The notes: generated from the sequence alone by a model not told the origin. 59,378 nucleotides of DNA from Melioribacter roseus (GCA_020723165.1 DYJK01000007.1:1-59378); one strand, 5' to 3'; positions 43,526 to 53,599 are shown, numbered from the stretch's first letter. Program-made: numbers and translations.

Positions 43526-43556
43526 AATCGTTTCGTCCTTTTTATCTATTAGTCAA

Positions 43557-43871
43557 TTAATCAATGTGAAAAACTTCTTCCAGTGGAATTGTAACCGGCG
43601 ATGAATCCGGATTCGTTTCCATTATATCTTTCATATATACCCACCATTTATGTACTATGGGATTACTACCTAAATCCTGGGATGACGTGTCTCCATCCTG
43701 GTATTGAACCGCAAAAAGAATATTAGTTTCTTCATCGAGGTAAATTGAATAATCCCTAACACCCGAAAGTGAAAGTAAATTTTTTAATTCTGTCCAGATT
43801 GCATCATGTCTCCGGATATACTCTTCCTTGCATCCTGGTTTTAATTTCATTTTAAAAGCAAATCTTTTCAT
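43557..43871 (-). CDS. rhaM: L-rhamnose mutarotase
   Basis: 104 residues, the family's usual length. RFAFKMKLKPGCKEEYIRRHDAIWTEL is the typical RhaM start, with His24 in the active-site position, and the end carries HKWWVYMKDIM. It interconverts the alpha and beta anomers of L-rhamnose so that the isomerase receives its preferred form. First of the rhaM-rhaT-rhaA run. Confidence 0.95.
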   Translation of the reverse strand: MKRFAFKMKLKPGCKEEYIRRHDAIWTELKNLLSLSGVRDYSIYLDEETNILFAVQYQDGDTSSQDLGSNPIVHKWWVYMKDIMETNPDSSPVTIPLEEVFHID

Positions 43872-43928
43872 GATTTGGCTCGCAAAGTTTTGTGAAATAG
43901 ATAGATTTTTTATCGTGTTAAAAGGTTT

Positions 43929-45956
43929 TCAATTCTTCACAAGCATCACACGGAATTCGTGGGGTAACAATCGAAACTCTGCCCCATTCGAAAACTCTTC
44001 ACCTAAAGAATCCGCGTTAAGTGAAAAAAGATTCTCCTTTGTGTTAAATTTTATTTTTGTCGAAATTTTATTTTTCCCTTCATTGAAAACAAAATAGAAA
44101 TGGAAATCATTTTTAACAACATGGCGTATTCTAATATCTTTATTCACCGGTGCAACGATTACATCTTTTTTAACAATCTGCCGAAGTTGATTAAGCAACG
44201 AGCTTTCATCTTCGTTCCCGTCCGGATTCCATCTAATAATTCTTCCTTCGTTCTCAAGTTTTTTTATTGCGTTCTTTGCTTCCGGCGGCGGATCAAATTC
44301 TACAATCAAGGTTTTATAATTCATACCGGCAATATGGATTCCATCAGAATCAACAACAGCGTCTTCCCATAAATGTCTCGCTTCAAGGTAATTAAAATCA
44401 TATTGGTTTTGAAAACAAACTTTTGCGGATTGCCACGGTAAATAATCACTCAATCCCAAGATTGCGATGTCGCAAATCTGTTGGCTATCCGTATTAAGCC
44501 AGCATATTTGCGAAACCGAATTTGTGAACGGTCTAAATTGTTCCCACCATGTATTGTTTGGCCCAACATCTGGCGGACGCTCATCTATTCTTGGTCCCCG
44601 AACAGAATAATAAAATGCATGGGAATAAAGTAAGTTGCACCCTCTAATTAAAAGCCAGTGCGCGAGCCATTGCATTTCTGTGAAAGTAAAATTATGACCG
44701 TAAGCCCCACAGTATTCGTTGGAGTTTCTTCTTTTATTCAAATGGATCATAGCGGAAGATGCACATTTGGCATTTGTCGATTCAGCACCTTCAAGTGCAT
44801 TAGGTTTGTCCATATCTACAAATCGCCAGACTATATCTTGCCCCGGCATTTGAAAATAGCGGAGATGACCAATATCATCCGGTTGACCGGGGTGACCGGT
44901 TAACGAAATGTTATGTTCTATACACCAACTATGTAACTGTTTGTAATATGTTTCTTCCAGACGTGCGTTTAAAGCTCTATAATATTTTTTACGTATTATA
45001 TTCGAATCAGGTTCGTCATCATACCACAATGCTGGCAGTTTATCCGTGAGATCTTCTTTCAACCAGTTATTAACAAATGGAATTATTTCTGTATTCCCGG
45101 GTATAGCACCGTCTTCCGGATTTTTTCCGAAGAATGAAGGTTCATCTGTAAAAATTGCTTTAACTGTCTTACCAAAATGATCTTTAAACTCATCATAGTA
45201 CCGTTTGTAAACAATCTTAATAAAACATTTCACGGAATCCGGATTAAGAATATCAGCAAGTTGCGGCATCTCTTCAGGTACTTCTTTGTGATCATCTCTT
45301 CTTTCTGAATTTGAGTCAAGAAAATGTAATCCCCTGATCAAAGAATATTCAGGATTTATAAAACGATCAAGGATTGCAATTCTATGCCCATTTGTTTTTC
45401 TTTTTACTACGGTAACGAGATTTTGATTTTCTTGTAAATCAACTTCGCCGGAAGTTACAATATTAAATCCAAATTTTTGTTCTCCCGGTTTTACTTCGTC
45501 AAGATCTATTGCAAATAATCCGTGTGGACGATATGAAGGATTTTCGGCAACTATTAATCCGCTCGCAGAACCGCTCGGGTACATTCCTTCATCATAGAGC
45601 ATACACCACATATCATTTTTTTCAGCTTCCTGGATCGCAACGCGCATGAAATAGATCAGCTTATCACTCATAAAACTAATCTCTTCCGGAAGCCCAACAC
45701 GCGGATGAATGATAAATCCATAAACGCCATGATCTGCAAAATCTTGTATCTGCCGGATGATTTCTTTCTCAGATAGATCATCATTCCAAAACCAAAAAGG
45801 TGCTTGTGAAAATTCTCGTGGCGGATTCTTCCATTCATAAAGTAATTCGGATAGTTTCTTATTATCATTTGTTAACGGTTTTATTTTGAAACCGAGCGTT
45901 GCCAAAGGTGGAATAGCAGATAAGTATTTAATAAAACTTCTTCGAGTGATTCCCAT
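43929..45956 (-). CDS. Tat-exported GH106-like putative alpha-L-rhamnosidase
   Basis: 675 residues. Twin-arginine signal TRRSFIKYL then a hydrophobic stretch. The catalytic region resembles GH106-type enzymes: FWFWNDDLSEKEI (54-66), GFIIHPRVGL (80-89), YDEGMYPSG (121-129, Glu123) and FTDEP (269-273, Glu272), which supply candidate acid/base residues in a TIM barrel. GH106 rhamnosidases are usually about 1000 residues; this one lacks much of the C-terminal beta domains. Export by Tat implies folding in the cytoplasm before export. The alternative is a related unclassified hydrolase. Confidence 0.65.
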   Translation of the reverse strand: MGITRRSFIKYLSAIPPLATLGFKIKPLTNDNKKLSELLYEWKNPPREFSQAPFWFWNDDLSEKEIIRQIQDFADHGVYGFIIHPRVGLPEEISFMSDKLIYFMRVAIQEAEKNDMWCMLYDEGMYPSGSASGLIVAENPSYRPHGLFAIDLDEVKPGEQKFGFNIVTSGEVDLQENQNLVTVVKRKTNGHRIAILDRFINPEYSLIRGLHFLDSNSERRDDHKEVPEEMPQLADILNPDSVKCFIKIVYKRYYDEFKDHFGKTVKAIFTDEPSFFGKNPEDGAIPGNTEIIPFVNNWLKEDLTDKLPALWYDDEPDSNIIRKKYYRALNARLEETYYKQLHSWCIEHNISLTGHPGQPDDIGHLRYFQMPGQDIVWRFVDMDKPNALEGAESTNAKCASSAMIHLNKRRNSNEYCGAYGHNFTFTEMQWLAHWLLIRGCNLLYSHAFYYSVRGPRIDERPPDVGPNNTWWEQFRPFTNSVSQICWLNTDSQQICDIAILGLSDYLPWQSAKVCFQNQYDFNYLEARHLWEDAVVDSDGIHIAGMNYKTLIVEFDPPPEAKNAIKKLENEGRIIRWNPDGNEDESSLLNQLRQIVKKDVIVAPVNKDIRIRHVVKNDFHFYFVFNEGKNKISTKIKFNTKENLFSLNADSLGEEFSNGAEFRLLPHEFRVMLVKN

Positions 45957-46014
45957 CAGTATGATATTTGTAGGTGATCTAACGCTAATCTATCAAGCAA
46001 TAATTTCTAATTCA

Positions 46015-46947
46015 TCAATGATCGGATTGTATATTGTGTAATTGGTAAACTTTGGTTCTTATTCCTTCAACAGAACCAACTATGATATAATAATCATACT
46101 CGTAAACACTATTTTTATTTAGTGCTTCAACTTTAACCGGGGCAATGTATGATGTCGATTTTGCAAATGCATCTCCGCCTGGTTCACCGGACATGCCGGC
46201 AAGAAAATTTGTACAGTTCGGATTGTAAATACCGATCCCCCATTTATTGTTATCTGTAAAAGCCATCCAATGTTCGGTTACTGAATTGTATCTGCCCCAA
46301 AAACCGGAAGATAAATTAACAACTTTAGGATTTTCGACCGGTTCATTTGAAAAAGGTTTTCTACCCGAATAGGTGAATAAATTTTTTAATTTAGATATTG
46401 GATAGACCGCCGGGAGTTCCTGGTCGTTTGGAATATTCTCCCCGTAAATTGTATCGGTTCTGCTGCATGTTAGTTTGTTGTGTACTTTAATACTCGATCC
46501 ATCAAGAAAAGTCCATTGTTCAATCACAGCTTCAGCCGGTACATTATTCATATCCCACAGCATCGGAATACATTTTACATATAATGTTTCTTCATTCTGT
46601 TTGTAGTCAAGAATTTTTGCACGATTTCGATAGTAATCCCCAACTTGAATCGGATTCCATGGCCAGGGAGACCAGTATTGTGATTGCCCTTCACTTTTTC
46701 TATCTAAGCGTTTACCGGCATAATATGATTGCTGGATATATCTGCCTTCGTCATAAATATTCACAAGATTTTCATCACTGCCGGATAAAGAAACATAACT
46801 GATAGCACCTCCTCTTGTTAGGTCAAGTTTAATTTTCAGTTTCCCATTATCAGAAATAATTTCAGCCGGTTGGGCTAAAGAGTCTGAAAAGCCAATTACA
46901 ATAGGTATTATAAGGAATAAAATTGTTTTCATTACAATCAATCGCAT
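46015..46947 (-). CDS. Secreted beta-sandwich protein, possibly mutarotase- or lyase-like
   Basis: 310 residues with signal peptide (start ATG 46947 or 46932). The body is beta-rich with many aromatic residues, for example SQYWSPWPWNPIQVGDYYRNRAKI and HWMAFTDNNKWGIGIYNP, which recalls carbohydrate-active beta-sandwich folds of the galactose-mutarotase type. No catalytic motif is certain. It lies between the beta-helix protein gene and the GH106-like gene in the same transcription unit. Confidence 0.55.
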   Translation of the reverse strand: MRLIVMKTILFLIIPIVIGFSDSLAQPAEIISDNGKLKIKLDLTRGGAISYVSLSGSDENLVNIYDEGRYIQQSYYAGKRLDRKSEGQSQYWSPWPWNPIQVGDYYRNRAKILDYKQNEETLYVKCIPMLWDMNNVPAEAVIEQWTFLDGSSIKVHNKLTCSRTDTIYGENIPNDQELPAVYPISKLKNLFTYSGRKPFSNEPVENPKVVNLSSGFWGRYNSVTEHWMAFTDNNKWGIGIYNPNCTNFLAGMSGEPGGDAFAKSTSYIAPVKVEALNKNSVYEYDYYIIVGSVEGIRTKVYQLHNIQSDH

Positions 46948-47076
46948 TTTAATAGATCCTACTTAAGAAAGATATGTCATTTATAATTATGATTTTAGGA
47001 CGGGGCACAAATTTTTTCATTTCGAAGATTGTTTTCTTATTACTACCAACCGGCTTACAATTAATATATATACGAC

Positions 47077-48837
47077 TTACTTCAGCAACATGAACTTTTT
47101 TGCTAAGCTAATATTGCCGGCGCTCAATTTATAAATATATACACCGGAAGCCAGCTTGGAAGCATCAAAATCAACGGTATAGTTACCAGCATCTTGTTCA
47201 TTGTTAACCAAAGTTGCCATTTCTTGACCAAGCAAATCATATACTTTTAATGAGACTATACCTTGTTTGGGTATACTGTATTGAATTGTTGTTGTTGGAT
47301 TGAAAGGATTAGGATAGTTTTGCAACAATTTATAATTACCCGGTATTTGATCATCAAATGCTTGAACATCAACAAGTGTTATTTGATCTGTATTTAGTGC
47401 AAGAATATGATCCCTAATCCTTGTTTGATTTTGTTCCCAAAGAACTTTTTTATCCGGGTACCAGTTAAGATCGCCTAAAGGTAGCTTTTCAATTGATGCG
47501 GTTAATAAAGTTGAATTACTGAATTCACCATTAAAACGCGGCCATGTGAGAGGATTACCATTGTTTCCATCGATACTGTAAAAATAATGCGGCCAATAAG
47601 AAGATTCGGGCAATCCTTGTTCGCCTCGAATAAATCTCCAATCAATTACTGCCCAAGCTTCAGCCGAATCTGTTAAATCATAAATTTTTTGGTCCAAGAA
47701 TCCCGGGTCATTTTCAGTTACTTCCATTGTAAAATCTTCTATATTATTTCCATTAGTAAAAAATGGGAAACTAGTATTGTCATAATACATTCTTGTAGCT
47801 CTACTAGAATCGATATAAGTTTCAGGGAAGACAAATGGTTTAAGATATGATGTAACTCCATCTTGTCTATCTTGTTCAATTAAGTCCCATATCGCTTGTG
47901 TTCTGTAATTTGAATTGTAATGTACATAGGCAACGCGTTGACTTGGGAATGCCTCATTGACCGGCTGCCCCTGGTCTGTAGTATCAACAACTAAAGTATC
48001 GGCATCAAAAAATGCCTGGTATTTATTTCCATTACCTGGATCCCATGTTTCTGATCCGCCGGTTTTGAAAATGTAAGTATCGAGCATCCAGCAAAGGTTA
48101 TTAGTAAAAAATAAATTGTCCGGGTAAGACATTCCATAAAGGTGAGCTTTTCCAAAAAGGAATGTGTTATGATTGATCCAGTGAAACAATTCTCTATCAC
48201 CATTTTGCTGGGCGGCAGAAAGCATCCAAGCAGTTCCAATATCGACAAAAGTATTATTCTCTACATATAAGCTATCCCACTTTCCACCCTGGTTCCAGAA
48301 AACACCACCATCGTTAATGCTAAGTGTATTTCCTTGACGCATGAATAAAGAATTTGTTATGCGAGTAACAATGTGATCAGCATTAACAAACAAAAGGAAA
48401 TTAACACCAATTGGATCAACTGTAACACTATCCATAACTACTTTACCGCTTGCTACCTGGTAAATAACACCGGCACCAAGTCCTTCATTTAAATCTGAGT
48501 TTACAATAAAAACATTTTTTAACGTAAGATCTGCGGCAATAACAAACATAAATGGAAACGTAGCGCCGGCAGATGTAGCACCGTTCTGAATAATAGCCGG
48601 CATCTGACCTTCAGCCGGGGTTTCGCCAATAATAGAAATTCCCGATATTGTTTGTACCATTGCATTAAGCCCGTACCATTGACCAGCTTTCAAAACATAT
48701 GTTGCCGAACCGTTAGCCGTGATAGCATCATTAAGAGTACCTATTCCGGGTTCAACTTGTACTATCGTTTGAGAATGGATTATCGTGGAAAAGATAATCG
48801 AGAAAATGGCAATTAGTAAAACACTTTTTCTTTGCAT
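47077..48837 (-). CDS. Secreted parallel beta-helix protein with type IX sorting domain
   Basis: 586 residues: signal peptide (about 1-22), a pectate-lyase-like right-handed beta-helix (about 30-330; repeats with Asn ladders such as LKNVFIVNSDLN, DSLYVENNTFVD, NLFFTNNLCW), a linker, and a C-terminal type IX secretion sorting domain from about 505 (NYPNPFNPTTTIQYSIP to KKFMLLK). The chain is therefore exported and attached or released at the cell surface. It could bind or cleave a polysaccharide; no catalytic residues were identified with confidence. A 227-base gap upstream separates it from the TonB receptor gene and may hold a promoter. Confidence 0.78.
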   Translation of the reverse strand: MQRKSVLLIAIFSIIFSTIIHSQTIVQVEPGIGTLNDAITANGSATYVLKAGQWYGLNAMVQTISGISIIGETPAEGQMPAIIQNGATSAGATFPFMFVIAADLTLKNVFIVNSDLNEGLGAGVIYQVASGKVVMDSVTVDPIGVNFLLFVNADHIVTRITNSLFMRQGNTLSINDGGVFWNQGGKWDSLYVENNTFVDIGTAWMLSAAQQNGDRELFHWINHNTFLFGKAHLYGMSYPDNLFFTNNLCWMLDTYIFKTGGSETWDPGNGNKYQAFFDADTLVVDTTDQGQPVNEAFPSQRVAYVHYNSNYRTQAIWDLIEQDRQDGVTSYLKPFVFPETYIDSSRATRMYYDNTSFPFFTNGNNIEDFTMEVTENDPGFLDQKIYDLTDSAEAWAVIDWRFIRGEQGLPESSYWPHYFYSIDGNNGNPLTWPRFNGEFSNSTLLTASIEKLPLGDLNWYPDKKVLWEQNQTRIRDHILALNTDQITLVDVQAFDDQIPGNYKLLQNYPNPFNPTTTIQYSIPKQGIVSLKVYDLLGQEMATLVNNEQDAGNYTVDFDASKLASGVYIYKLSAGNISLAKKFMLLK

Positions 48838-49064
48838 ATTACCTCCACTTTAATGATTGTTAATTTAATGAATTTGTTTTCAAGATAAGTTAATTGCAAT
48901 TTTCAAAATCACTACAAGATATTTGAATTTCATCTTGTGATAAAAAGGGTGTTGTATTTTGAATAGATATAAACCTTGGGCAATATTTGTTAAGCAGATA
49001 AAAAGATAACACGCTTTGTTAAAAGTTGAAGTGTTTTTTTCTAAAGTATTTTTTTGTTACGATA

Positions 49065-52061
49065 TTAAAACTCATATCGCAATCCCAAATCGGAAGTCCA
49101 GCCGTATTGTTCCGTGTATGTAAATCTTGGATCGCCTTTAAGTTTTGAATCTTGTTCTGCATTATTAATATTTGCTACATTAAACAGAAGAGAAAGACCA
49201 TCAACCGGTAATTCTTGAGAAATCTGCAAATCCCATTTTCGATAACTGCCTTGTGTACCAATCAATTCACGTTGAGCGCTCCAACTTGTTAGTATCGATC
49301 CATTGTATTGATACGAGAGCCAAACGTTAAGTCCTTCGTAATTAAAACCTAGAGAAACATTTGCAATACTATTTGGCTGGTTTATCATTCTTTCAGTTGC
49401 AACCGAATCAACACGGTGTAATGTAGCAATAGGTCTGCCGTTAGGACCAATTACATATGAAGTGTACATTCTTGTTGTGGGATATTTTGTTTCCGATTTC
49501 ATCAAAGAATAATTTACATTCAATGCAAAGTAATTTAATGGTTCAGGTAAATACCAAAAGCTTGTCTGCCATGAAAATTCTAATCCTTTAACATAAGCCT
49601 GGTATATATTATTAACAGTTTCAATTACAGTAACCTGGGCGTTATCCGGGAAACCGGGTACTAACGGATCACCTTTTATTCTATTATAAACTCTGTACCA
49701 AATCTTATCTTTAGCTTCTTTGTAAAATCCGCCAACGGAAAATAATCCAACTTCATTTCCAAAAAATGCAAACTGGAGATCGTAACTTGTCCACTGTTCC
49801 GGTTTTAGACCCGGATTACCCGACTGATATATATAGGGCTGTAATCCATTATTAACATATGTGTTTGGAACTATTTGATCATAGCTTGGTCTGCCCAATG
49901 TTTTTGTAAATGAGGCATGTATATGGAACCAATTTACCGGCTTAATTTTCATCTGTATCATGGGAAGCCAATACTCATCCTTTCTTGTTGCACTTACATA
50001 AGTTCGTGGAAAAGTTAGTGTATAAGCTTGTGATAAATCATAGACAAAATTTCCAAGCATATCATCAACAACTTTTTCGTAACGAACACCGGGAACAAAC
50101 ATGATAAGACTGCTAAAATTTACCTCGGACATTAAGTAAGCTGCCCAATATTTTTCTTTTAGATCCTGGTTGCGGATAGAACTTCCATAATAATCCGGTA
50201 CAAATCCTATTCTTGTCATGGCACCTACTTTGTTAATTACCTCTTCAACACCCTGGTTCATTAGATCATTTGAAAAGTTATTCCAGGCATCCCACATCTG
50301 GTTTAATCGTTCCAGGTTTGGATACCAGCCAAAATTATATTCACCGTCTAAGAAATCATTAAGAATATGATCATAAAACGGAACAGCATTTATATTCCAG
50401 CTTGTTTGCTGTAGCCAGCTATGTGTTTCCTTAACAATACCACCCATATAAGGATTTGTAGCTGCAAATTGTGTTGCCGACATGAAATCAACAATACGGC
50501 TAACATATTTATACTTTCCACCTCCCTTTACGTATCCACTGATATCATCACTTAATTTGAAATGTGATTTTAAATCAAAATAAAGAGACAAGTCTTTTTG
50601 AATCATATCATTATTGTTAGACCCCATGTTAAACAAGGTGATTTTTTTCAGTGTCCCTTCTTCACTGTTATCATTCGATAAGTTGATAACCTGGTTAGGA
50701 GTAGAAGAACGTGTTACAGAAGTATCTCTGTATTCCTCATTGAATGCGTTTGATAACCAAAATTGCCAGGTTCGTTCATTTGGCACATAATTATGAGTTT
50801 GGGAGTAAGCAACTCCGTAGTCAACATCGAACCAATCAAATGAATGATCGCCTCTCAATGAACTTGAGTACAATAAATTTTGCCGAGCATTTTGTTGACT
50901 AATATTATAAAATATAGTGGCACTTAGAGGGTTATAAGATTTGCTTGCACTTGTATAATCCCCACCGCTTACTGAAAAGAAGTTGTACAACAAAATTTTA
51001 GAAGTTGGTGAAAATTCTAAATCAAGTACTAATGTTGCAGCTTGTTTTTCATTTAGCTGATAGATATCATTCAAAGTAGCATTTGATAGATAAACCGGTT
51101 CATATGCTAATCCTTGATAAAGATTTGATGAGACTGTATAACCGGCACTCATTGTTTGACGGCTTCTATTTACACGCTCGGCGTTAAAACTAAATCTCGC
51201 ACCAAGTAAACCGTCCAACAGTCTCCCGCTAACATCACCTTGAAATTTATAATTACCGAGATAGTCATTAAGTCTGTTATAACCGGTTTGCGCTATAAAA
51301 GAATATTTAAATTCTTCCGGTGCCGGTGCTAATGTAAGATTAATTGCCCCGGCTACGGAGTTACCATCCATATCTGCTGTGATTGATTTATAAACAGAAA
51401 CTCCTTCCAATAAATACTGCGATATACCGGATACACTTGTTTCCCTATCTGTATAACTTGTTGAAGGCAGTACAATACCATTCAACGATACCGTACTATA
51501 CTTAGGATCGAGACCGCGTATTACTAAACCAACACCCTCACCTCCTGATCTGATTAAAGAAATTCCGGGAAGACGGCCAATTGCCTCAGCTGAATTTGCA
51601 TCGGGATTCTGTCTTATACGGTCAGGTGCAACAATATCAACTATGGTACTGGAATTTATTTGTTGATTGATAGCTTCTCTTTGACCTTTTGCCTGAGCAG
51701 TAATTACAACTTCGTATGTTACCACATCACTGATACTTAGCACAAATTCAACTTCTGTTGTAGTATTGGCTTTAATTACAACCTCTTCAATTTTTGTTTG
51801 ATAGCCAACATAAGTAACTTTAATTTTTTGTGTACCGGCATCAACATTTCTTATGATAAATGAACCATCCATGTTGGTTGCAGTTCCATTAGTTGTACCA
51901 TCTACCAAAACATTTGCAAAAGGAAGACCCATCTTATCGTCGGCAGCGACTACTTTACCTTTAAGTGTACCCTTGGCACTTTCCTGGGCAATTAAGAAAT
52001 TGTTATTGTTTAAAACAAGTGTCAAACAAAATATGAGTTGGATGAATATTTTTGTTTTCAT
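49065..52061 (-). CDS. TonB-dependent outer-membrane receptor of the rhamnose cluster
   Basis: 998 residues from the ATG at 52061 (GAG upstream); a TTG at 52073 is the other option. Signal peptide, carboxypeptidase-regulatory-like domain (about 35-115, LKGKVVAADDKMGLPFANVLVDG), plug domain (about 130-245, with RLPGISLIRSGGEGVGLVIRG split by position), then the barrel ending in a C-terminal Phe (GLRYEF). It should import a glycan fragment released by the hydrolases. No SusD-type lipoprotein gene follows, unlike classical polysaccharide utilisation loci. Confidence 0.9.
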   Translation of the reverse strand: MKTKIFIQLIFCLTLVLNNNNFLIAQESAKGTLKGKVVAADDKMGLPFANVLVDGTTNGTATNMDGSFIIRNVDAGTQKIKVTYVGYQTKIEEVVIKANTTTEVEFVLSISDVVTYEVVITAQAKGQREAINQQINSSTIVDIVAPDRIRQNPDANSAEAIGRLPGISLIRSGGEGVGLVIRGLDPKYSTVSLNGIVLPSTSYTDRETSVSGISQYLLEGVSVYKSITADMDGNSVAGAINLTLAPAPEEFKYSFIAQTGYNRLNDYLGNYKFQGDVSGRLLDGLLGARFSFNAERVNRSRQTMSAGYTVSSNLYQGLAYEPVYLSNATLNDIYQLNEKQAATLVLDLEFSPTSKILLYNFFSVSGGDYTSASKSYNPLSATIFYNISQQNARQNLLYSSSLRGDHSFDWFDVDYGVAYSQTHNYVPNERTWQFWLSNAFNEEYRDTSVTRSSTPNQVINLSNDNSEEGTLKKITLFNMGSNNNDMIQKDLSLYFDLKSHFKLSDDISGYVKGGGKYKYVSRIVDFMSATQFAATNPYMGGIVKETHSWLQQTSWNINAVPFYDHILNDFLDGEYNFGWYPNLERLNQMWDAWNNFSNDLMNQGVEEVINKVGAMTRIGFVPDYYGSSIRNQDLKEKYWAAYLMSEVNFSSLIMFVPGVRYEKVVDDMLGNFVYDLSQAYTLTFPRTYVSATRKDEYWLPMIQMKIKPVNWFHIHASFTKTLGRPSYDQIVPNTYVNNGLQPYIYQSGNPGLKPEQWTSYDLQFAFFGNEVGLFSVGGFYKEAKDKIWYRVYNRIKGDPLVPGFPDNAQVTVIETVNNIYQAYVKGLEFSWQTSFWYLPEPLNYFALNVNYSLMKSETKYPTTRMYTSYVIGPNGRPIATLHRVDSVATERMINQPNSIANVSLGFNYEGLNVWLSYQYNGSILTSWSAQRELIGTQGSYRKWDLQISQELPVDGLSLLFNVANINNAEQDSKLKGDPRFTYTEQYGWTSDLGLRYEF

Positions 52062-52243
52062 ATTAGTTCTCAATTATTAATAGAATTTTATTCAGGATAT
52101 TCTTAAAAACCTATATAATGTGATAAATGAGAAGGTGTGAAATATTAAATTTGTTTTTGTGAAGCTAAAGTTTGAAATGAAAAACGATTTTCTACTTTTC
52201 AATTTTAGTATAGAGTAAAAAAGATTTGGTTAAAAGTGAACCA

Positions 52244-53263
52244 TTATCTTTGAATGACTTCAGATTCAATAATTATATCCTGGAATTTTTCTGGGTGATT
52301 TCCAGATTCAATCATACTAATAAGTAAATCAGTTGAAGCTTTCCCAATTTTATAGGGATTCTGGTGAACAGTATAAAAAGGTACTCCCAACCTTGCAACA
52401 ATATCGTTATCACCAAATTCTCCCAGTATAATATCACCTGGGATAGTCAGTTTTCTATCGAGTATGGCTTTACCGGCACCATATGTTATCAAACCACCTA
52501 TACTGATAACACCATCAATTTTAATCCCTTTGTCTAAAAACGAACTCATTTTATTATAACTATCTTCAACATCTCTAAATGTCTGTACAACCAATTCAGG
52601 ATTAAATGGGATATTATTTTTTCTAAGAGATATTTGATATCCTTCGAAACGATCTTTTGCAACGGGGATCCCGGTATTTGGTCCCAAGAAAAGAATATTT
52701 TTTCTACCATCATCAATAATTTTTGAAGTAAGTTGAAATGCTGCTTCTGTATCATCTATCGTAACAGATTTGTATTCTAAATCTTCTAACTTTCTATCCC
52801 AGCAAACAATATTAATACCTTCATCAGTCAGCTTTTCATACAAAGGATAGTTTGCTCTACCGCCGGCTGCATTAAGTAAAATTCCATCAACACCAAGATC
52901 AGATAGGAATTCAATTTTCTTCCTTTCCTTTTCGTAATCCTCATCATGCACTAACAGCAAACATTCATAACCTTTAAGACTTGCTTCCTCATACATACCT
53001 CGTACCGCTTCAGAAAAAAACGATATGCGTAAATCAGGGACCAACACACCTAAGATTTTACTTTTATTATTAATTAGTGAGCGTGCTAAAAGATTTGGAC
53101 GGTATCCTAATTCCCTACATTTATTTTTTACTAATTCTTTAGTTTCAAATGATATGTCACTACTATCTCTTAATGCTTTAGAAACTGTTGCCGGTGTCAG
53201 CGACAAAATGTTGGCGACATCTTTAAGAGTAATCTTTTTTCTTTTTTGCTTTTTTACATTCAT
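52244..53263 (-). CDS. LacI-family transcriptional regulator
   Basis: 339 residues. N-terminal HTH about 11-32 (TLKDVANILSLTPATVSKAL), hinge about 55-66 (PNLLARSLINN), then a periplasmic-binding-type effector domain (VPDLRISFFSEAVRG, LNAAGGRANYP, CWDRKLEDLEYKSVTIDD, IGGLITYGAGKAI). The effector is likely a rhamnose-related sugar by context. Three operator-like palindromes lie within 260 bases upstream (53296-53521), so it probably represses its own promoter and the genes downstream, starting with the TonB receptor. Confidence 0.9.
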   Translation of the reverse strand: MNVKKQKRKKITLKDVANILSLTPATVSKALRDSSDISFETKELVKNKCRELGYRPNLLARSLINNKSKILGVLVPDLRISFFSEAVRGMYEEASLKGYECLLLVHDEDYEKERKKIEFLSDLGVDGILLNAAGGRANYPLYEKLTDEGINIVCWDRKLEDLEYKSVTIDDTEAAFQLTSKIIDDGRKNILFLGPNTGIPVAKDRFEGYQISLRKNNIPFNPELVVQTFRDVEDSYNKMSSFLDKGIKIDGVISIGGLITYGAGKAILDRKLTIPGDIILGEFGDNDIVARLGVPFYTVHQNPYKIGKASTDLLISMIESGNHPEKFQDIIIESEVIQR

Positions 53264-53295
53264 ACTATAATTATCTTACTTTAATGGATAAATTT

Positions 53296-53321
53296 CTTAA
53301 TGCTTTGCGAAATGCTTTAAG
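53296..53321. promoter_or_regulatory. LacI-type operator, site A
   Basis: 26-base imperfect palindrome with arms CTTAA and TTTAAG and a central CG. Matches the consensus CTTAAA, GC, TTTCGAAA, GC, TTTAAG at 20 of 26 symmetric positions by eye. Lies 33 bases before the LacI start codon. Confidence 0.7.
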
Positions 53322-53412
53322 AAATATAATAAAAAAACAGTAGATTAGATACAGCTCCGCCACGTAAGTCCCATTTTGTAATAACTACTTTCTTAATAAA
53401 CCAACTATTATA

Positions 53413-53438
53413 AGCAAACGTTTTCGAAATGCTTTAAG
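53413..53438. promoter_or_regulatory. LacI-type operator, site B
   Basis: Core AACGTTTTCGAAATGC and right arm TTTAAG as in sites A and C; the left arm is degenerate (AGCA). Centre 117 bases from that of site A. Confidence 0.6.
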
Positions 53439-53495
53439 TTACTAGATAATTTTTTCTACCTTTACACTGCTGACAATGTGAATTTACATCACGTA

Positions 53496-53521
53496 CTTAA
53501 ACGTTTTCGAAATCCTTTGAG
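53496..53521. promoter_or_regulatory. LacI-type operator, site C
   Basis: Left arm CTTAAA and core CGTTTTCGAAA with central CG; the right arm reads TTTGAG. Centre 83 bases from that of site B, about eight helical turns, which would allow looping between dimers. Confidence 0.65.
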
Positions 53522-53599
53522 AAATTAAAATTGTATTTCTATAATGTCAAGTTATTTTTCTTACTACTCATCAAAAAATCTATTAGGTTTAATCTAAAA

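Larger units (their letters stand above)
53264..53599. other. Regulatory intergenic region of the LacI gene
   Basis: 336 bases between the LacI start and the end of the LutB-LutA gene. Contains three related palindromes (annotated singly) and otherwise AT-rich sequence. No terminator for the lut operon was recognised. No gene was seen on either strand. Confidence 0.7.

Noticed and set aside
49065-52061. Classical SusC/SusD pair
   Set aside because: No SusD-like lipoprotein gene is next to this receptor or the one at 16908.
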